A stretch of 64,000 bases of DNA from Megaera sp965229545. Lineage in GTDB: Bacteria; Pseudomonadota; Alphaproteobacteria; Rickettsiales; Rickettsiaceae. Position 1 is the stretch's first letter, and each line of letters opens with the position of its first letter. The stretch spans positions 868,001-932,000 of the forward strand of contig OZ245887.1 in NCBI GenBank assembly GCA_965229545.1, written 5' to 3'. Below the pieces are notes generated by a model. It did not search any database. It saw only the letters and a program-made list of their open reading frames with translations, and was not told where the DNA came from. This document shows positions 38,643-48,268 of the stretch, one piece after another. The position numbers were made by a program, and so were the translations under genes.

Positions 38643-39191
38643 ATGCGAATTGATAAAAACATACCGAATTATTTGACAATTCTTAGGATAGTGGCAATTC
38701 CCCTTATTGTAATGTCGTTTTATTTTGAGGATTCAAAATTTGCTCATAGATTTGGAGGAATAATCTTTGCGGCAGCAAGCCTAACTGATTTTTTTGACGG
38801 TTATCTAGCAAGGAGATACGATATAGTTTCGAATTTCGGTAAGATGCTTGATCCCATAGCAGATAAAGTATTAGTCGGGTGTGTTCTTGTAATGCTTGTT
38901 AAGGCAGGGAGAGCGGATGAGATTCCTTCTCTTTTAATTTTAGCTAGGGAATTCGTTGTAGCAGGCTTGCGAGAGTTTCTAGCGCAGGTAAGTGTTAGCG
39001 TGCCGGTAACAAGGTTGGCTAAGACTAAAACGGCTATACAAATGATTTCCATGACGATGCTTATCATTGGCTCAGTCGGTTCGGGTATCTCGTGGCTTGA
39101 CCTGGTAGGTCATATTTTTCTATGGATTTCAGCCTTTCTTACTCTTATAACAGGATATTCTTATCTGCAAGCCTGTAGTAAGTATTTCTAA
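38643..39191 (+). CDS. pgsA: CDP-diacylglycerol--glycerol-3-phosphate 3-phosphatidyltransferase
   Basis: This 182-residue integral membrane enzyme makes phosphatidylglycerophosphate, the substrate of PgpA at 1109. It carries the CDP-alcohol phosphotransferase motif DGYLARR, eight residues, GKMLDPIADK (about 44-66), and several membrane helices. The start MRIDKNIPNYLTILR matches relatives. It is full-length, divergent from the scoAB pair and convergent with the serine-rich remnant. The 170 bp upstream show nothing certain. Confidence 0.95.
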   Translation: MRIDKNIPNYLTILRIVAIPLIVMSFYFEDSKFAHRFGGIIFAAASLTDFFDGYLARRYDIVSNFGKMLDPIADKVLVGCVLVMLVKAGRADEIPSLLILAREFVVAGLREFLAQVSVSVPVTRLAKTKTAIQMISMTMLIIGSVGSGISWLDLVGHIFLWISAFLTLITGYSYLQACSKYF

Positions 39192-39248
39192 TTAATAAGT
39201 ATTTTTTTGAACTAAAAGCCTAATAATAATTAAGGGAAGAATAAATGA

Positions 39249-39466
39249 TTAATCCTGATGATAAAGTTCTATGGAACTTTCTTCTCCTGATAACGGACTA
39301 ATGCTAATGTAGCTTTCTGAGGAGGAACTGCTACAGGAGAAGGAGGAAGAGGAAGATAAGGAAGAAGTGAAAGAGTAAGAGCTTCCCGAAGAACAAGAAG
39401 AAGAGGAGGAAATAGAAGAGTTATTTTCTTTCTCAGTTTCAAAAATCGGCAAATAATCTATTATAA
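39249..39466 (-). pseudogene. Serine-rich C-terminal fragment cut by IS256 copy A
   Basis: The minus strand encodes about 70 residues: DYLPIFETEKENN, then about 37 residues that are mostly serine with Cys, Tyr and Phe, then ISPLSGEESSIELYHQD. The frame is open straight up to the IS256 end at 39467 with no start codon of its own other than TTG at 39452. The opposite strand is a purine-rich GAGGAAGAA-type tract. It looks like the tail of a larger gene whose front part is not present on the other side of the IS256 pair. The parent protein is not recognisable, and it could be non-coding low-complexity DNA. Confidence 0.4.
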
Positions 39467-40833
39467 GAGTCTGTCATATAGTTTGTGTAAGTTGCAAAAG
39501 GATATAGTAGAAGATACTATAAAAAAGCAACTTAAATACAGAGGAAAAAATGGCTAAAAAATTAGCAGAAAAAGAAATAGATATAAATACTAAATTAGTC
39601 GAAGAATTACTATCAAAAGCAGATCCATCTGAATTATTTGGTCGCGGGTGGATTATTTAATAAACTTTAAAAGCAAATAGTAGAGAGAATTCTTGAAAGT
39701 GAATTAGAACACGATCTAGGTTATTCTAAACATAGTAAGATAATCAAGAGCGATAATAATCGTCGCAACGGCAGTTATGAAAAAACGATTATAGATGACG
39801 ACGGTCATCAGATTACCGTAGATGTTTCAAGGGGACAAGGAAGGAGAATTTGAACCTCAATTGATTCCTGAAGGAGTTAGGAGATTTAGTGGTTTTGATG
39901 ATAAAGTGATTTCACTATATGCAAGAGGGATGACTGTCAGTGAGATACAGGGCCATTTAGAGGAGATATACCAGACCAATATTTCCAAGGACCTTATATC
40001 AACTGTCACTGACGGAGTAATAGAAGAAGTTACTACATGGCAAAACAGGTCCCTAGACGATGTATATCCAATATTATATTTGGATTGCATACACGTTAAA
40101 GCAAGGGATAATCATATAGTAATTAACAAAGCGGTATATCTTGCAATAGGTGTTAACATGGAAGGGAAAAAGGAATTACTGGGGATCTGGGTCGGTAAAA
40201 ATGAAGGTTCCAAGTTTTGGATGCAGGTTGTAACTGAGCTAAAGAACAGAGGGATAAAACAGATATATGTAGCATGCGTTGATGGATTAAAAGGCTTTTC
40301 TGAAGCCATAAATAGCATTTATCCTAATACGATTGTACAACTCTGTATAGTACATATGGCGAGGAATTCTGTAAAATATGTTTCTTATAAGGATTTAAAA
40401 GCGGTCACAGCGGATCTTAAAAGGATTTACACTGCAAACAGCGAGGAAATAGGATATCTGGAGCTAAAATCGTTTGCTGCTAAATGGGATAATAAATATC
40501 ATGTGATCTCTGATATTTGGCAAAGGAATTGGAGCGGGATTATTCCTCTTTTTGCTTTTCCTGATGAGATTAGGCGGGTAATTTATACTACCAATGCGAT
40601 AGAATCGATAAATCGTCAAATCAGAAAAATCATCAACAATAAAGGGGTTTTTCCAGATGATAAGTCTATTTTAAAAATCGTATTTTTGGCTCTAAAAAAT
40701 GCTGCCAAAAAATGGACCATGCCGATTAAAAATTGGTCTTTGGCATTGAATCAATTTGAAATTTTATGCGGGGATTTTAGGCATGATTTACTGGAATTAA
40801 AAAATACAACTTACACAAAATAAATGATTGACT
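39467..40833 (+). mobile_element. IS256-family element, copy A
   Basis: This element of about 1367 bp has imperfect inverted ends (GAGTCTGTCATATAG on the left against GAGTCAATCATTTAT in other copies' right ends, both followed by TTTGTGTAAGTTG). Its right end reads GACTT instead of GACTC. No 8-bp target duplication is visible, as the left flank ATTATAA differs from the right flank TCAGAGTG. It is identical in sequence to copy B, in the opposite direction. Confidence 0.88.
39550..40823 (+). pseudogene. IS256-family transposase, copy A (split frames)
   Basis: Coding runs through three frames: MAKKLAEKEIDINTKLVEEL from 39550 to a stop near 39658; an IVERILESELEHDLGYSK-type segment to about 39835; and a long frame 39822-40823 (333 codons) with the mutator-type catalytic region (YLDCIHVKARDN, YVACVDGLKGF, TTNAIESINRQIRK). 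One extra G in GGG near 39646-39648 and one extra G in GGGG near 39832-39835 separate them. Copies A and B also carry a TAA in the middle segment (CTTTAAAAG). Full-length relatives have about 400 residues in one frame. Confidence 0.82.
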
Positions 40834-41340
40834 TCAGAGTGGCTATATTTGTAAGCTCTATACTGAGAAAACGGCTATTACCGCCGCTGATCACCTTAAT
40901 GATAGGGTTATACCATTTTTTGCAAGCCATAATATCCCTTTGCTTTGCATCTTAACTGATAGAGGCACTGAATATTGCGGCAAGCCTGAAAATCATGCTT
41001 ACCAACTATACCTAGGCATTGAGGATGTAGACCATTCTAGAACTAAGGCTTACAGCCCCCAAACTAATGGCATTTGTGAGCGTTTCCATAAAACCATGCA
41101 AGAAGAGTGTTATCACCTTCTATTCCGTAAAAAGTTTTATAATACTTTGGATGAGTTACAAGACGATGTAGATACCTAGCTTATTAGCTATAATAACGAA
41201 AGATCTCATTCAGGTAAGCATTGTTTTGGGAAAACTCCAATGCAAACTTTTATAGATTCAATTTATATTGCCAAAGAAAAAAACATTGGTAATATAGAGA
41301 GAATATCAGACAACTTGCTATTAACTTGTCAAGCTGCCTG
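40834..41340 (+). pseudogene. IS481-like integrase-core transposase remnant
   Basis: The frame reads GYICKLYTEKTAITAADHLN, later LTDRGTEYCGKPENHAYQ, AYSPQTNGICERFHKTMQ, and after a TAG at 41177-41179 continues LISYNNERSHSGKHCFGKTP. These are DDE integrase-core motifs of the IS481/IS3 group. The 5' part, with the first catalytic Asp, is missing, removed where IS256 copy A abuts. TAG replaces what is usually a Trp codon (DTW). The element is dead. Terminal repeats were not found. Confidence 0.8.
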
Positions 41341-41387
41341 ATTTTTTACCACTGTCAGATCAAGTCGTAACTAGTACAAGATATATG

Positions 41388-42754
41388 AGTCAATCATTTA
41401 TTTTGTGTAAGTTGTATTTTTTAATTCCAGTAAATCATGCCTAAAATCCCCGCATAAAATTTCAAATTGATTCAATGCCAAAGACCAATTTTTAATCGGC
41501 ATGGTCCATTTTTTGGCAGCATTTTTTAGAGCCAAAAATACGATTTTTAAAATAGACTTATCATCTGGAAAAACCCCTTTATTGTTGATGATTTTTCTGA
41601 TTTGACGATTTATCGATTCTATCGCATTGGTAGTATAAATTACCCGCCTAATCTCATCAGGAAAAGCAAAAAGAGGAATAATCCCGCTCCAATTCCTTTG
41701 CCAAATATCAGAGATCACATGATATTTATTATCCCATTTAGCAGCAAACGATTTTAGCTCCAGATATCCTATTTCCTCGCTGTTTGCAGTGTAAATCCTT
41801 TTAAGATCCGCTGTGACCGCTTTTAAATCCTTATAAGAAACATATTTTACAGAATTCCTCGCCATATGTACTATACAGAGTTGTACAATCGTATTAGGAT
41901 AAATGCTATTTATGGCTTCAGAAAAGCCTTTTAATCCATCAACGCATGCTACATATATCTGTTTTATCCCTCTGTTCTTTAGCTCAGTTACAACCTGCAT
42001 CCAAAACTTGGAACCTTCATTTTTACCGACCCAGATCCCCAGTAATTCCTTTTTCCCTTCCATGTTAACACCTATTGCAAGATATACCGCTTTGTTAATT
42101 ACTATATGATTATCCCTTGCTTTAACGTGTATGCAATCCAAATATAATATTGGATATACATCGTCTAGGGACCTGTTTTGCCATGTAGTAACTTCTTCTA
42201 TTACTCCGTCAGTGACAGTTGATATAAGGTCCTTGGAAATATTGGTCTGGTATATCTCCTCTAAATGGCCCTGTATCTCACTGACAGTCATCCCTCTTGC
42301 ATATAGTGAAATCACTTTATCATCAAAACCACTAAATCTCCTAACTCCTTCAGGAATCAATTGAGGTTCAAATTCTCCTTCCTTGTCCCCTTGAAACATC
42401 TACGGTAATCTGATGACCGTCGTCATCTATAATCGTTTTTTCATAACTGCCGTTGCGACGATTATTATCGCTCTTGATTATCTTACTATGTTTAGAATAA
42501 CCTAGATCGTGTTCTAATTCACTTTCAAGAATTCTCTCTACTATTTGCTTTTAAAGTTTATTAAATAATCCACCCGCGACCAAATAATTCAGATGGATCT
42601 GCTTTTGATAGTAATTCTTCGACTAATTTAGTATTTATATCTATTTCTTTTTCTGCTAATTTTTTAGCCATTTTTTCCTCTGTATTTAAGTTGCTTTTTT
42701 ATAGTATCTTCTACTATATCCTTTTGCAACTTACACAAACTATATGACAGACTC
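41388..42754 (-). mobile_element. IS256-family element, copy B
   Basis: This is a mirror-image of copy A. Its transposase-5' end (GAGTCTGTC read inward) is at 42754 next to the terC remnant, and its 3' end is at about 41388 next to the IS481 remnant. The flanks AGATATAT and AAAATTTA do not match, so no target duplication survives. Confidence 0.88.
41398..42671 (-). pseudogene. IS256-family transposase, copy B (split frames)
   Basis: The sequence is the same as copy A, including both single-G frameshifts and the TAA in the middle segment. The long intact frame is 41398-42399, and the first short frame starts at 42671. Identity with A, including private variants such as HIVINKAVY and KYHVISD, shows that one of the two was copied from the other very recently. 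Confidence 0.82.
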
Positions 42755-42787
42755 AAAATTTATCACAGTTTTATAGCACAGATTTTT

Positions 42788-43640
42788 TCACCTTGCCTTA
42801 ATTACGGAGACCACGATTCCTATTATTATCAAGGCTATAGTTATTAAAAGCGGAATTAATTTCGGTATCGGCACAAAATGCGCAATAAATATCTTAATCC
42901 CTATTAAGATTAAAATAATAGCAAGAGAATATTTAATGTATTTAAATCTTTCTACAATATCCTCCAAGCAAAAAAACAAAGCTCTAAGTCCTAGAATAGC
43001 AAAAATATTGGAGCTATATACTATAAAGCTATTTTGGGTAACTGCAAAAATAGCAGGTATACTAAGTCCATTGATTCAATAGTGATTAAAGCCATAAATA
43101 AGGGAGTAAAAAATAGCTTCCCTTTCTTTCGAATAGTAAATTTATTACCGACTAATTCCGGATGAAGATTTAAATGACTACTAAGCCATTTAAATATAAA
43201 CATATCACTTATCTTGGTAGCAGGTTTATCAAGCATATATAAAGTTTTAATACCAGTAACGATAAGAATCGTAGCTAAAATAAACAATATCCAGGAAAAT
43301 TGTTCAAGCAAAGCTCCTCCGATATAAATCATTATAGCCCTTAAAAAGATTACTCCTAATATTCCCCAAAATAAAACTCTATGTTGGTATTGTTGAGGAA
43401 TTTTAAAAAATCTGAAAATCATTGATATCATGAAAATATTATCAAGTGACATGGTTTTCTCGAGAAGAAATCCTGTATAATATTCACTTGCACTCTCTGG
43501 ACCGAATTCTTTAAAAACAAATAGCCCAAATAAGCACGATATAGCTATATAAAAAAGGCTCAGGTATAAGCTTTTTTTGAAAGTAATGACTTCATCCTTT
43601 CTATTTAGTATCCCGAGATCAAAAATTAATAGAGCCTATT
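42788..43640 (-). pseudogene. TerC-family membrane protein, decayed
   Basis: Minus-strand coding shows LIFDLGILNRKDEVITFKKS (no start upstream, a stop at about 43640), ASEYYTGFLLEKTMSLDNIF, YQHRVLFWGILGVIFLRA and ALITIESMDLVY. The frame is then lost near 43040, and IPAIFAVTQNSFIVYSSNIF, GLRALFFCLEDIVERFKYIK continue in another frame to 42788. About 16 bases that would encode FAVDS between MDLV and IPAIF are missing, together with one of the conserved aspartates. TerC proteins are linked to tellurium resistance or metal export. The gene is not functional. Confidence 0.82.
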
Positions 43641-43851
43641 AATAGGTAATCATATAATTTATTTTATAAATCGCAAAAAATAATCAAAGTATAAACCAAT
43701 TCTTAAATTAAATACTGGTTCTAGCTGTGCTTTTAACACTAAATATAATCAAATTAAATATATAATATGACCTAATCAGCTAAATCATCATTTGCATATT
43801 ATTTGTTCTAGTTATAAAATGGTCTAAGTTATTTTACAGGTGGATTTTGTA

Positions 43852-44499
43852 ATGTCAGGTCAAATTTTGGAACTTATAATTTTTGCAGCTATTGCTTTTT
43901 TTATAATAAATAAGCTTATATCTGTTTTAGGAAAAACATCAGGGGACGATCCGGCTAAAAACAACAGTTTTTTTGGCGAGAATATAGCTAATAATTTAAG
44001 AGATGTAACATATAGTGCGGGCAGTGCAAACATATTAAAGCCTAAATTTTTAAAAGCAAGCAGACCCAATTTAAAAGGCTTGGTTTTAGAAGAGAATAGA
44101 ACAGCAGTGGAAAAGGGATTACAAGAAGTGTTGAATAAAGTGTCCACTTTCGATATTCAGCGCTTTACTAATGGAGCAAAATTAGCTTTTCAAATGATAG
44201 TTGAAGCTGCTTTACGAAATGGTGAGAAACAACTAGAAGAATTAGTAGATAAAAGATATATCGACAGTTTTAAAACAATAGCTTCGAGCTATGGCAATTT
44301 CAATTCAAATAACAATAAGCTTGTGGCTTGCATATCTGACATATACTTATTTGGTAATAATATCTTTATTAAGGTATTCTTTAGCGGTAATAATATTACT
44401 GATAAAATTAAAGACCTGCAAGAAGAATGGACTTTTTCCAAAAGTACTCTAAGCAATGATCCTACTTGGTATTTAACTAATGTTGACAGGCCACAATAG
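43852..44499 (+). CDS. Tim44/TimA-domain protein
   Basis: This 215-residue protein has one N-terminal transmembrane segment (GQILELIIFAAIAFFIINKL) and a C-terminal Tim44-like domain (about 90-215). The latter includes FDIQRFTNGAKLAFQMIVEA, LVDKRYIDSFK, and the ending QEEWTFSKSTLSNDPTWYLT. In mitochondria Tim44 tethers the import motor. The bacterial proteins are inner-membrane-anchored with unclear function, and are typical of alphaproteobacteria. I choose the ATG at 43852, preceded by AGGTGG, over the GTG at 43840. The 200 bp before it hold no recognisable gene. Confidence 0.88.
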   Translation: MSGQILELIIFAAIAFFIINKLISVLGKTSGDDPAKNNSFFGENIANNLRDVTYSAGSANILKPKFLKASRPNLKGLVLEENRTAVEKGLQEVLNKVSTFDIQRFTNGAKLAFQMIVEAALRNGEKQLEELVDKRYIDSFKTIASSYGNFNSNNNKLVACISDIYLFGNNIFIKVFFSGNNITDKIKDLQEEWTFSKSTLSNDPTWYLTNVDRPQ

Positions 44500-44577
44500 G
44501 AAGTAATTGCTATAATTAGAAGGTTTCTGGGATAATGTCAGTTAATTCCGCTATCTTCTCCTAAATACTACTTAAGC

Positions 44578-45048
44578 TTAGTATATCCATATTATAAAAT
44601 TCAGACAAGAAGCAAAGAGCAGCCATAGCAAATATGTTAACATAACATATGCTATAATAGGATAGTTAGCCCAGCTTTTAATTGTTATATATATGGTGAT
44701 TGCAATAATAGTAAGGATATCTAACAAAGCTAAGCCAGTTAAGTGCCATCCGAAAAAAATCGGAGTCCATAGCCAATGCAGCACTAACTGTATTATAAAA
44801 AATACTAATATGTGATTTGCTTTTTGCTCTTGCCTATTTTGCCATAAAAAATGTCCTACTAAGGCAAGCAAAGTGTATAATATGCTCCATACTATCGGAA
44901 ACACAAAATTGGGAGGCGTTAGCGACGACTTTATAATAGTGTGGTACCATTCCATGTTTGAACTGGTAATACTGCCAAGAGCAAATCCTATAAATTGGAA
45001 AAACAAAATCCAGATAAGAGCATAGAAAGGCTTATTGGCAATCTTCAT
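44578..45048 (-). CDS. TspO/MBR-family protein
   Basis: This 156-residue protein has five hydrophobic segments, the layout of the tryptophan-rich sensory protein / translocator protein family, which binds tetrapyrroles. The signatures are SSLTPPNFVFPIVWSILYTL (about 40-59) and VLHWLWTPIFFGWH (about 90-103), with LNFIIW at the end. It stands alone on the minus strand between plus-strand genes. Full-length; partner pathways are not visible here. Confidence 0.92.
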   Translation of the reverse strand: MKIANKPFYALIWILFFQFIGFALGSITSSNMEWYHTIIKSSLTPPNFVFPIVWSILYTLLALVGHFLWQNRQEQKANHILVFFIIQLVLHWLWTPIFFGWHLTGLALLDILTIIAITIYITIKSWANYPIIAYVMLTYLLWLLFASCLNFIIWIY

Positions 45049-45241
45049 GATAAATAGTTTTTTATTTCCTTTTATTTTTTATGAGGAGGTCACTTTTTAC
45101 AAATGAATAAATTATTTGAATAGTTTATCTGCAAAAAGTTGTTGCATTAAATCATTTGTATCTATATAAAGGATCTTGCTGATGCAATCTACTACTAGTA
45201 AATATTGAAAATCTGTGGTTATGCTCAGTAGGTTGTTTTAT

Positions 45242-45316
45242 GGCCCCTTCGTCTAGCGGTTAGGACGTTACCCTTTCACGGTGAAAACACGGGTTCGATT
45301 CCCGTAGGGGTCACCA
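45242..45316 (+). tRNA. tRNA-Glu (TTC)
   Basis: This is a cloverleaf with acceptor GGCCCCT/AGGGGTC (one G-U pair), D arm GTCTAGCGGTTAGGAC, anticodon loop CTTTCAC with anticodon TTC, and T arm CACGGGTTCGATTCCCGT. The discriminator is A, and CCA is encoded (45314-45316). It is the substrate for GltX encoded at 23883. Confidence 0.97.
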
Positions 45317-45478
45317 TGTAGATTCCCCAAGTTTATATTATTGGTCTTGTATACCTTAGCCGTTTTAATTTCTTAAAATTATTCTAAAAAGAGGCTGATA
45401 TTTTTGTAGATAAAATAAGTAATATTAGTTATTATCGCAAAACAAGATAAAAGTGTAGTTCTAATTTAGATAAAATTT

Positions 45479-45637
45479 ATGAGCATTGGTGCTGGTCAAT
45501 TGCTAATTATTTTAGTGATTATTCTAGTGTTATTTGGGGCAGGAAAATTACCTCAGGTAATGTCTGATTTAGGTAAGGGTCTTAAGTCTTTTCGGGATGG
45601 AATGAAAGACAGTAAAGACGAAAATAGTGATAAATAA
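45479..45637 (+). CDS. tatA: Sec-independent protein translocase TatA
   Basis: A short frame of 52 codons begins MSIGAGQLLIILVIILVLFG, followed by AGKLPQVMSDLGKGLKSFRD, an amphipathic helix, and a charged tail ending DENSDK. This is the TatA layout: one membrane helix, the FGxxKLP hinge and an amphipathic helix. TatA forms the pore for folded proteins. tatB and tatC are not adjacent. bamD starts 20 bases downstream, so the two may be co-transcribed. Confidence 0.93.
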   Translation: MSIGAGQLLIILVIILVLFGAGKLPQVMSDLGKGLKSFRDGMKDSKDENSDK

Positions 45638-45656
45638 TCTTTGATAAATTGAACCT

Positions 45657-46400
45657 ATGGAAAATAAAAAATTTATTTTGCCTTTGTTTGGTGTATTGGT
45701 TTTTTCTCTTATATCGTGTAAAAGCAAATTGAAAGATGAAGAAATAATTCCGCCGCAGCAAAGCTATGATGCTGGTATAGTGCAGCTTGAAAAAGGTGAA
45801 TATAAGAAGGCAGCAGAGCATTTTGAGAAAGTATTTTTTCAGCATCCAGGAAACGCAATAACCCCTCAAGCTGAGTTAATGCAAGCTTATTCTTTATATC
45901 TTGCCAGTGAATATGATGAAGCGATTGATGTACTTGATATATTCATTAAATTACATCCACGGCATGAAGATATGGCTTATGCTTATTACTTGAAAGCTCT
46001 TTCTAATTACGTTCAGATTTCAAGTGTTTTATTGGATCAGTCTAGGACCAGATATGCAAAGGAAAGCTTGGAGGAATTGATGAGGCGCTTCCCTGGCACA
46101 AAGTATGCTATTGATGCTGCTCTTAAATTAGATTTAGTAAATGACCATTTGGCAGGTAAAGAAATGTCCGTAGGGAGATACTACTTGAAAAGAAAAAACC
46201 CAATAGCAGCTATCAAAAGATTCCAAAATGTTATTGATGAATATCAAACTACTTCACATGCGGAAGAAGCGCTGTATAGGCTAGTTGAAAGCAATATGAT
46301 GTTGGGTTTAAAAGACGAGGCAGAAAAATATGCTGCCGTACTTGGTCATAATTATCCGAGTGGAAGCTGGTTTAATAATGCACGTAATTTATTAAAATAA
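45657..46400 (+). CDS. bamD: Outer membrane assembly lipoprotein BamD
   Basis: This 247-residue lipoprotein has signal peptide MENKKFILPLFGVLVFSLIS and lipobox LISC, so processing by LspA is expected. Tetratricopeptide repeats follow (YDAGIVQLEKGEYKKAAEHF, ALSNYVQ, YYLKRKNPIAAIKRFQNVI). It works in the BAM complex that inserts beta-barrel proteins. Full-length, intact frame. recN starts 10 bases further on. Confidence 0.94.
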   Translation: MENKKFILPLFGVLVFSLISCKSKLKDEEIIPPQQSYDAGIVQLEKGEYKKAAEHFEKVFFQHPGNAITPQAELMQAYSLYLASEYDEAIDVLDIFIKLHPRHEDMAYAYYLKALSNYVQISSVLLDQSRTRYAKESLEELMRRFPGTKYAIDAALKLDLVNDHLAGKEMSVGRYYLKRKNPIAAIKRFQNVIDEYQTTSHAEEALYRLVESNMMLGLKDEAEKYAAVLGHNYPSGSWFNNARNLLK

Positions 46401-46409
46401 TGCTACTTC

Positions 46410-48054
46410 ATGCTGCAAAACCTATCAATTCAGGATTTTCTGCTAATTGAAAAATTAGATCTGGACTTTGAAGATGGGTTTTGCGTTATTACCGGACAAA
46501 CCGGTGCCGGTAAGTCAATCTTACTTGATGCTATTCTATTTGCATTAGGTTCCAAATTCGGTGGGGAAGTTGTACGTACTAATCAAGAAAAAGCTATAGT
46601 TGTTCTTACTTTTTCTAGAGTACAGCAAGCTGCGGAATATTTATCCGAGTATGATATCAACCTACATGCAGATGACGATATAATAATAAAGAGAATTCAG
46701 TACGCTCACGGCCGTAGAAAATTTCTTATTAATGATAATCTAGTAACTCAAAAGATAGTATCTGATTTATTTGATTATCTTTTAGAAATTCATGGTCAAT
46801 ACAACCATACCTTGCTTTTAAAGGTATCTTCTCACTTAGAAATACTTGATCAATCTGCTAGTAATATTCAACTGAAAAAAGAGGTAAGGGATCTATATAA
46901 ATTATGGCAAGAATTACATTCTGAAATATTAACAGCGAGTGCAGAAAAAGAAGCTATTATTAAAGAAATAGACTATCTAACTCATATATGCCATGAACTA
47001 AAAGTTTTGGATATTAAGGATGGTGAAGAAGAAGAGTTAACTGAAATTAAAAAATGTCTCCAAACCAGGGAGAAAGAGATTAAGTTAATAGAAACTATTT
47101 TAAACGATGTAGAAGCGAGTAACATAACACAAATTATAGCTAAAGCTCAAAGGAATATAAATAAATCCGACAACATTGAAATATATAATAACGTAAATAT
47201 TTCCTTGGAGGAAATATTCAATAAAGTAGAAGAGGCAAAATCAGCTTTAACTAATATTCTGCACAGTTTTGATTTACCAGATCATTCATTATTAGAAATA
47301 GAAGATAGATTATATACGATCAGATCCATTTCTAGAAAACATGGATGTGCGGTAAGTGAATTAGGCAACTTGAGGCATCGTAGCGAACAAAAGCTTATAG
47401 CACTTGAGCAGAAGATTAAAAATAACTTAGAGCTAAGCGAGAAGGTGTGCAGTGTTAAACAAGAATACTTACATAAAGCAAAATTACTATCCGAAAATAA
47501 GCAAATAGCTGCCCGAGAGCTTGAGAAAAAAACTATGGGCGAATTATTCGATGCTCGATATGAAAAAAGCGCTATTTGCTATTGAAATTAACTCAGAAGA
47601 AGAAAACGCCGGTATTAACGGTATAGATGAAGTAAGATTTCTTGCTTCAGCAAATCCTGGTATGCCCAGAGCTCCTATTGATAAAATAGCTTCTGGAGGT
47701 GAATTATCAAGATTCATGCTTACATTTAGAACTGCATTATTTGATAAAACTACCAAGAGGACTATTGTTTTTGACGAAGTGGACGTAGGAATTAGCGGTA
47801 GTGTTGCTGATTCTGTTGGTCAGAGACTAAAAATTTTAAGTACAGTTGCACAAGTGATAGTAATTACTCATCAGCCGCAAGTTGCTGGTAAAGCAAATCA
47901 GCATATTTTAGTGGAAAAAACTCAAACGACTGCAAGTACCTCAGTTACTGCTTACTCTCTTGATCTTGAAGAAAGAACACGAGAATTAGCTAGAATGATT
48001 TCCGGTAAAGAAATAACTGCTAATTCACTTGCTGCTGCAAAAGAGCTAATGTAA
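46410..48054 (+). pseudogene. recN: DNA repair protein RecN, split by one extra base
   Basis: The first frame (46410-47585) has Walker A GQTGAGKSILLDAI (about 29-42) and a long coiled coil. The second (joined from about 47548 to 48054) has the signature SGGELSRF and Walker B TIVFDEVDVGISG, then VITHQPQVAGKA. Removing one T at 47546-47547 (GAATTATTCG) gives EL-SMLDMKKALF and one protein of about 547 residues, the normal RecN length. As written, the ATPase halves are on separate polypeptides. RecN is an SMC-like double-strand-break repair protein; the break is a pseudogene signature unless it is an assembly error. Confidence 0.88.
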
Positions 48055-48177
48055 AATTAATTAACAAAATGTATAGAGGTAACCGGATGAGTTGTAATTT
48101 TAACTATTATAGTTTTTGCTATAACAAATTTTATTTTCTCATTTAAACAAGATTCGTTTACAAGTTCTCTAATAAAG

Positions 48178-48185
48178 ATTGAATT
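48178..48185. repeat. Target site duplication of IS256 copy C
   Basis: ATTGAATT lies here and again at 49557-49564, directly bordering both ends of IS256 copy C. This 8-bp duplication is the only one visible among the four IS256 copies, so this copy is a simple insertion. Confidence 0.85.
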
Positions 48186-48210
48186 GAGTCTGTCATATAG
48201 TTTGTGTAAG

Positions 48211-48239
48211 TTGCAAAAGGATATAGTAGAAGATACTAT
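48211..48239 (+). promoter_or_regulatory. Likely IS256 transposase promoter
   Basis: TTGCAA (48211-48216), 17 bases, then TACTAT (48234-48239), about 30 bases upstream of the first ATG (48269). An ATAGTA/TACTAT inverted repeat overlaps the -10 box. The sequence is shared by the four copies except for one base in copy D. Confidence 0.5.
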
Positions 48240-48268
48240 AAAAAAGCAACTTAAATACAGAGGAAAAA

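Larger units (their letters stand above)
39467..42754. repeat. Long inverted repeat: IS256 copies A and B around an IS481 remnant
   Basis: Copies A (39467-40833) and B (41388-42754) appear identical base for base as inverted repeats of about 1.37 kb, separated by about 550 bp. The arrangement resembles a composite transposon and could support inversion of the middle segment. Confidence 0.85.

Noticed and set aside
39857..40318. Antisense frames of 68-77 codons in the IS256 copies
   Set aside because: Shadows of the transposase frame, repeated in each copy.
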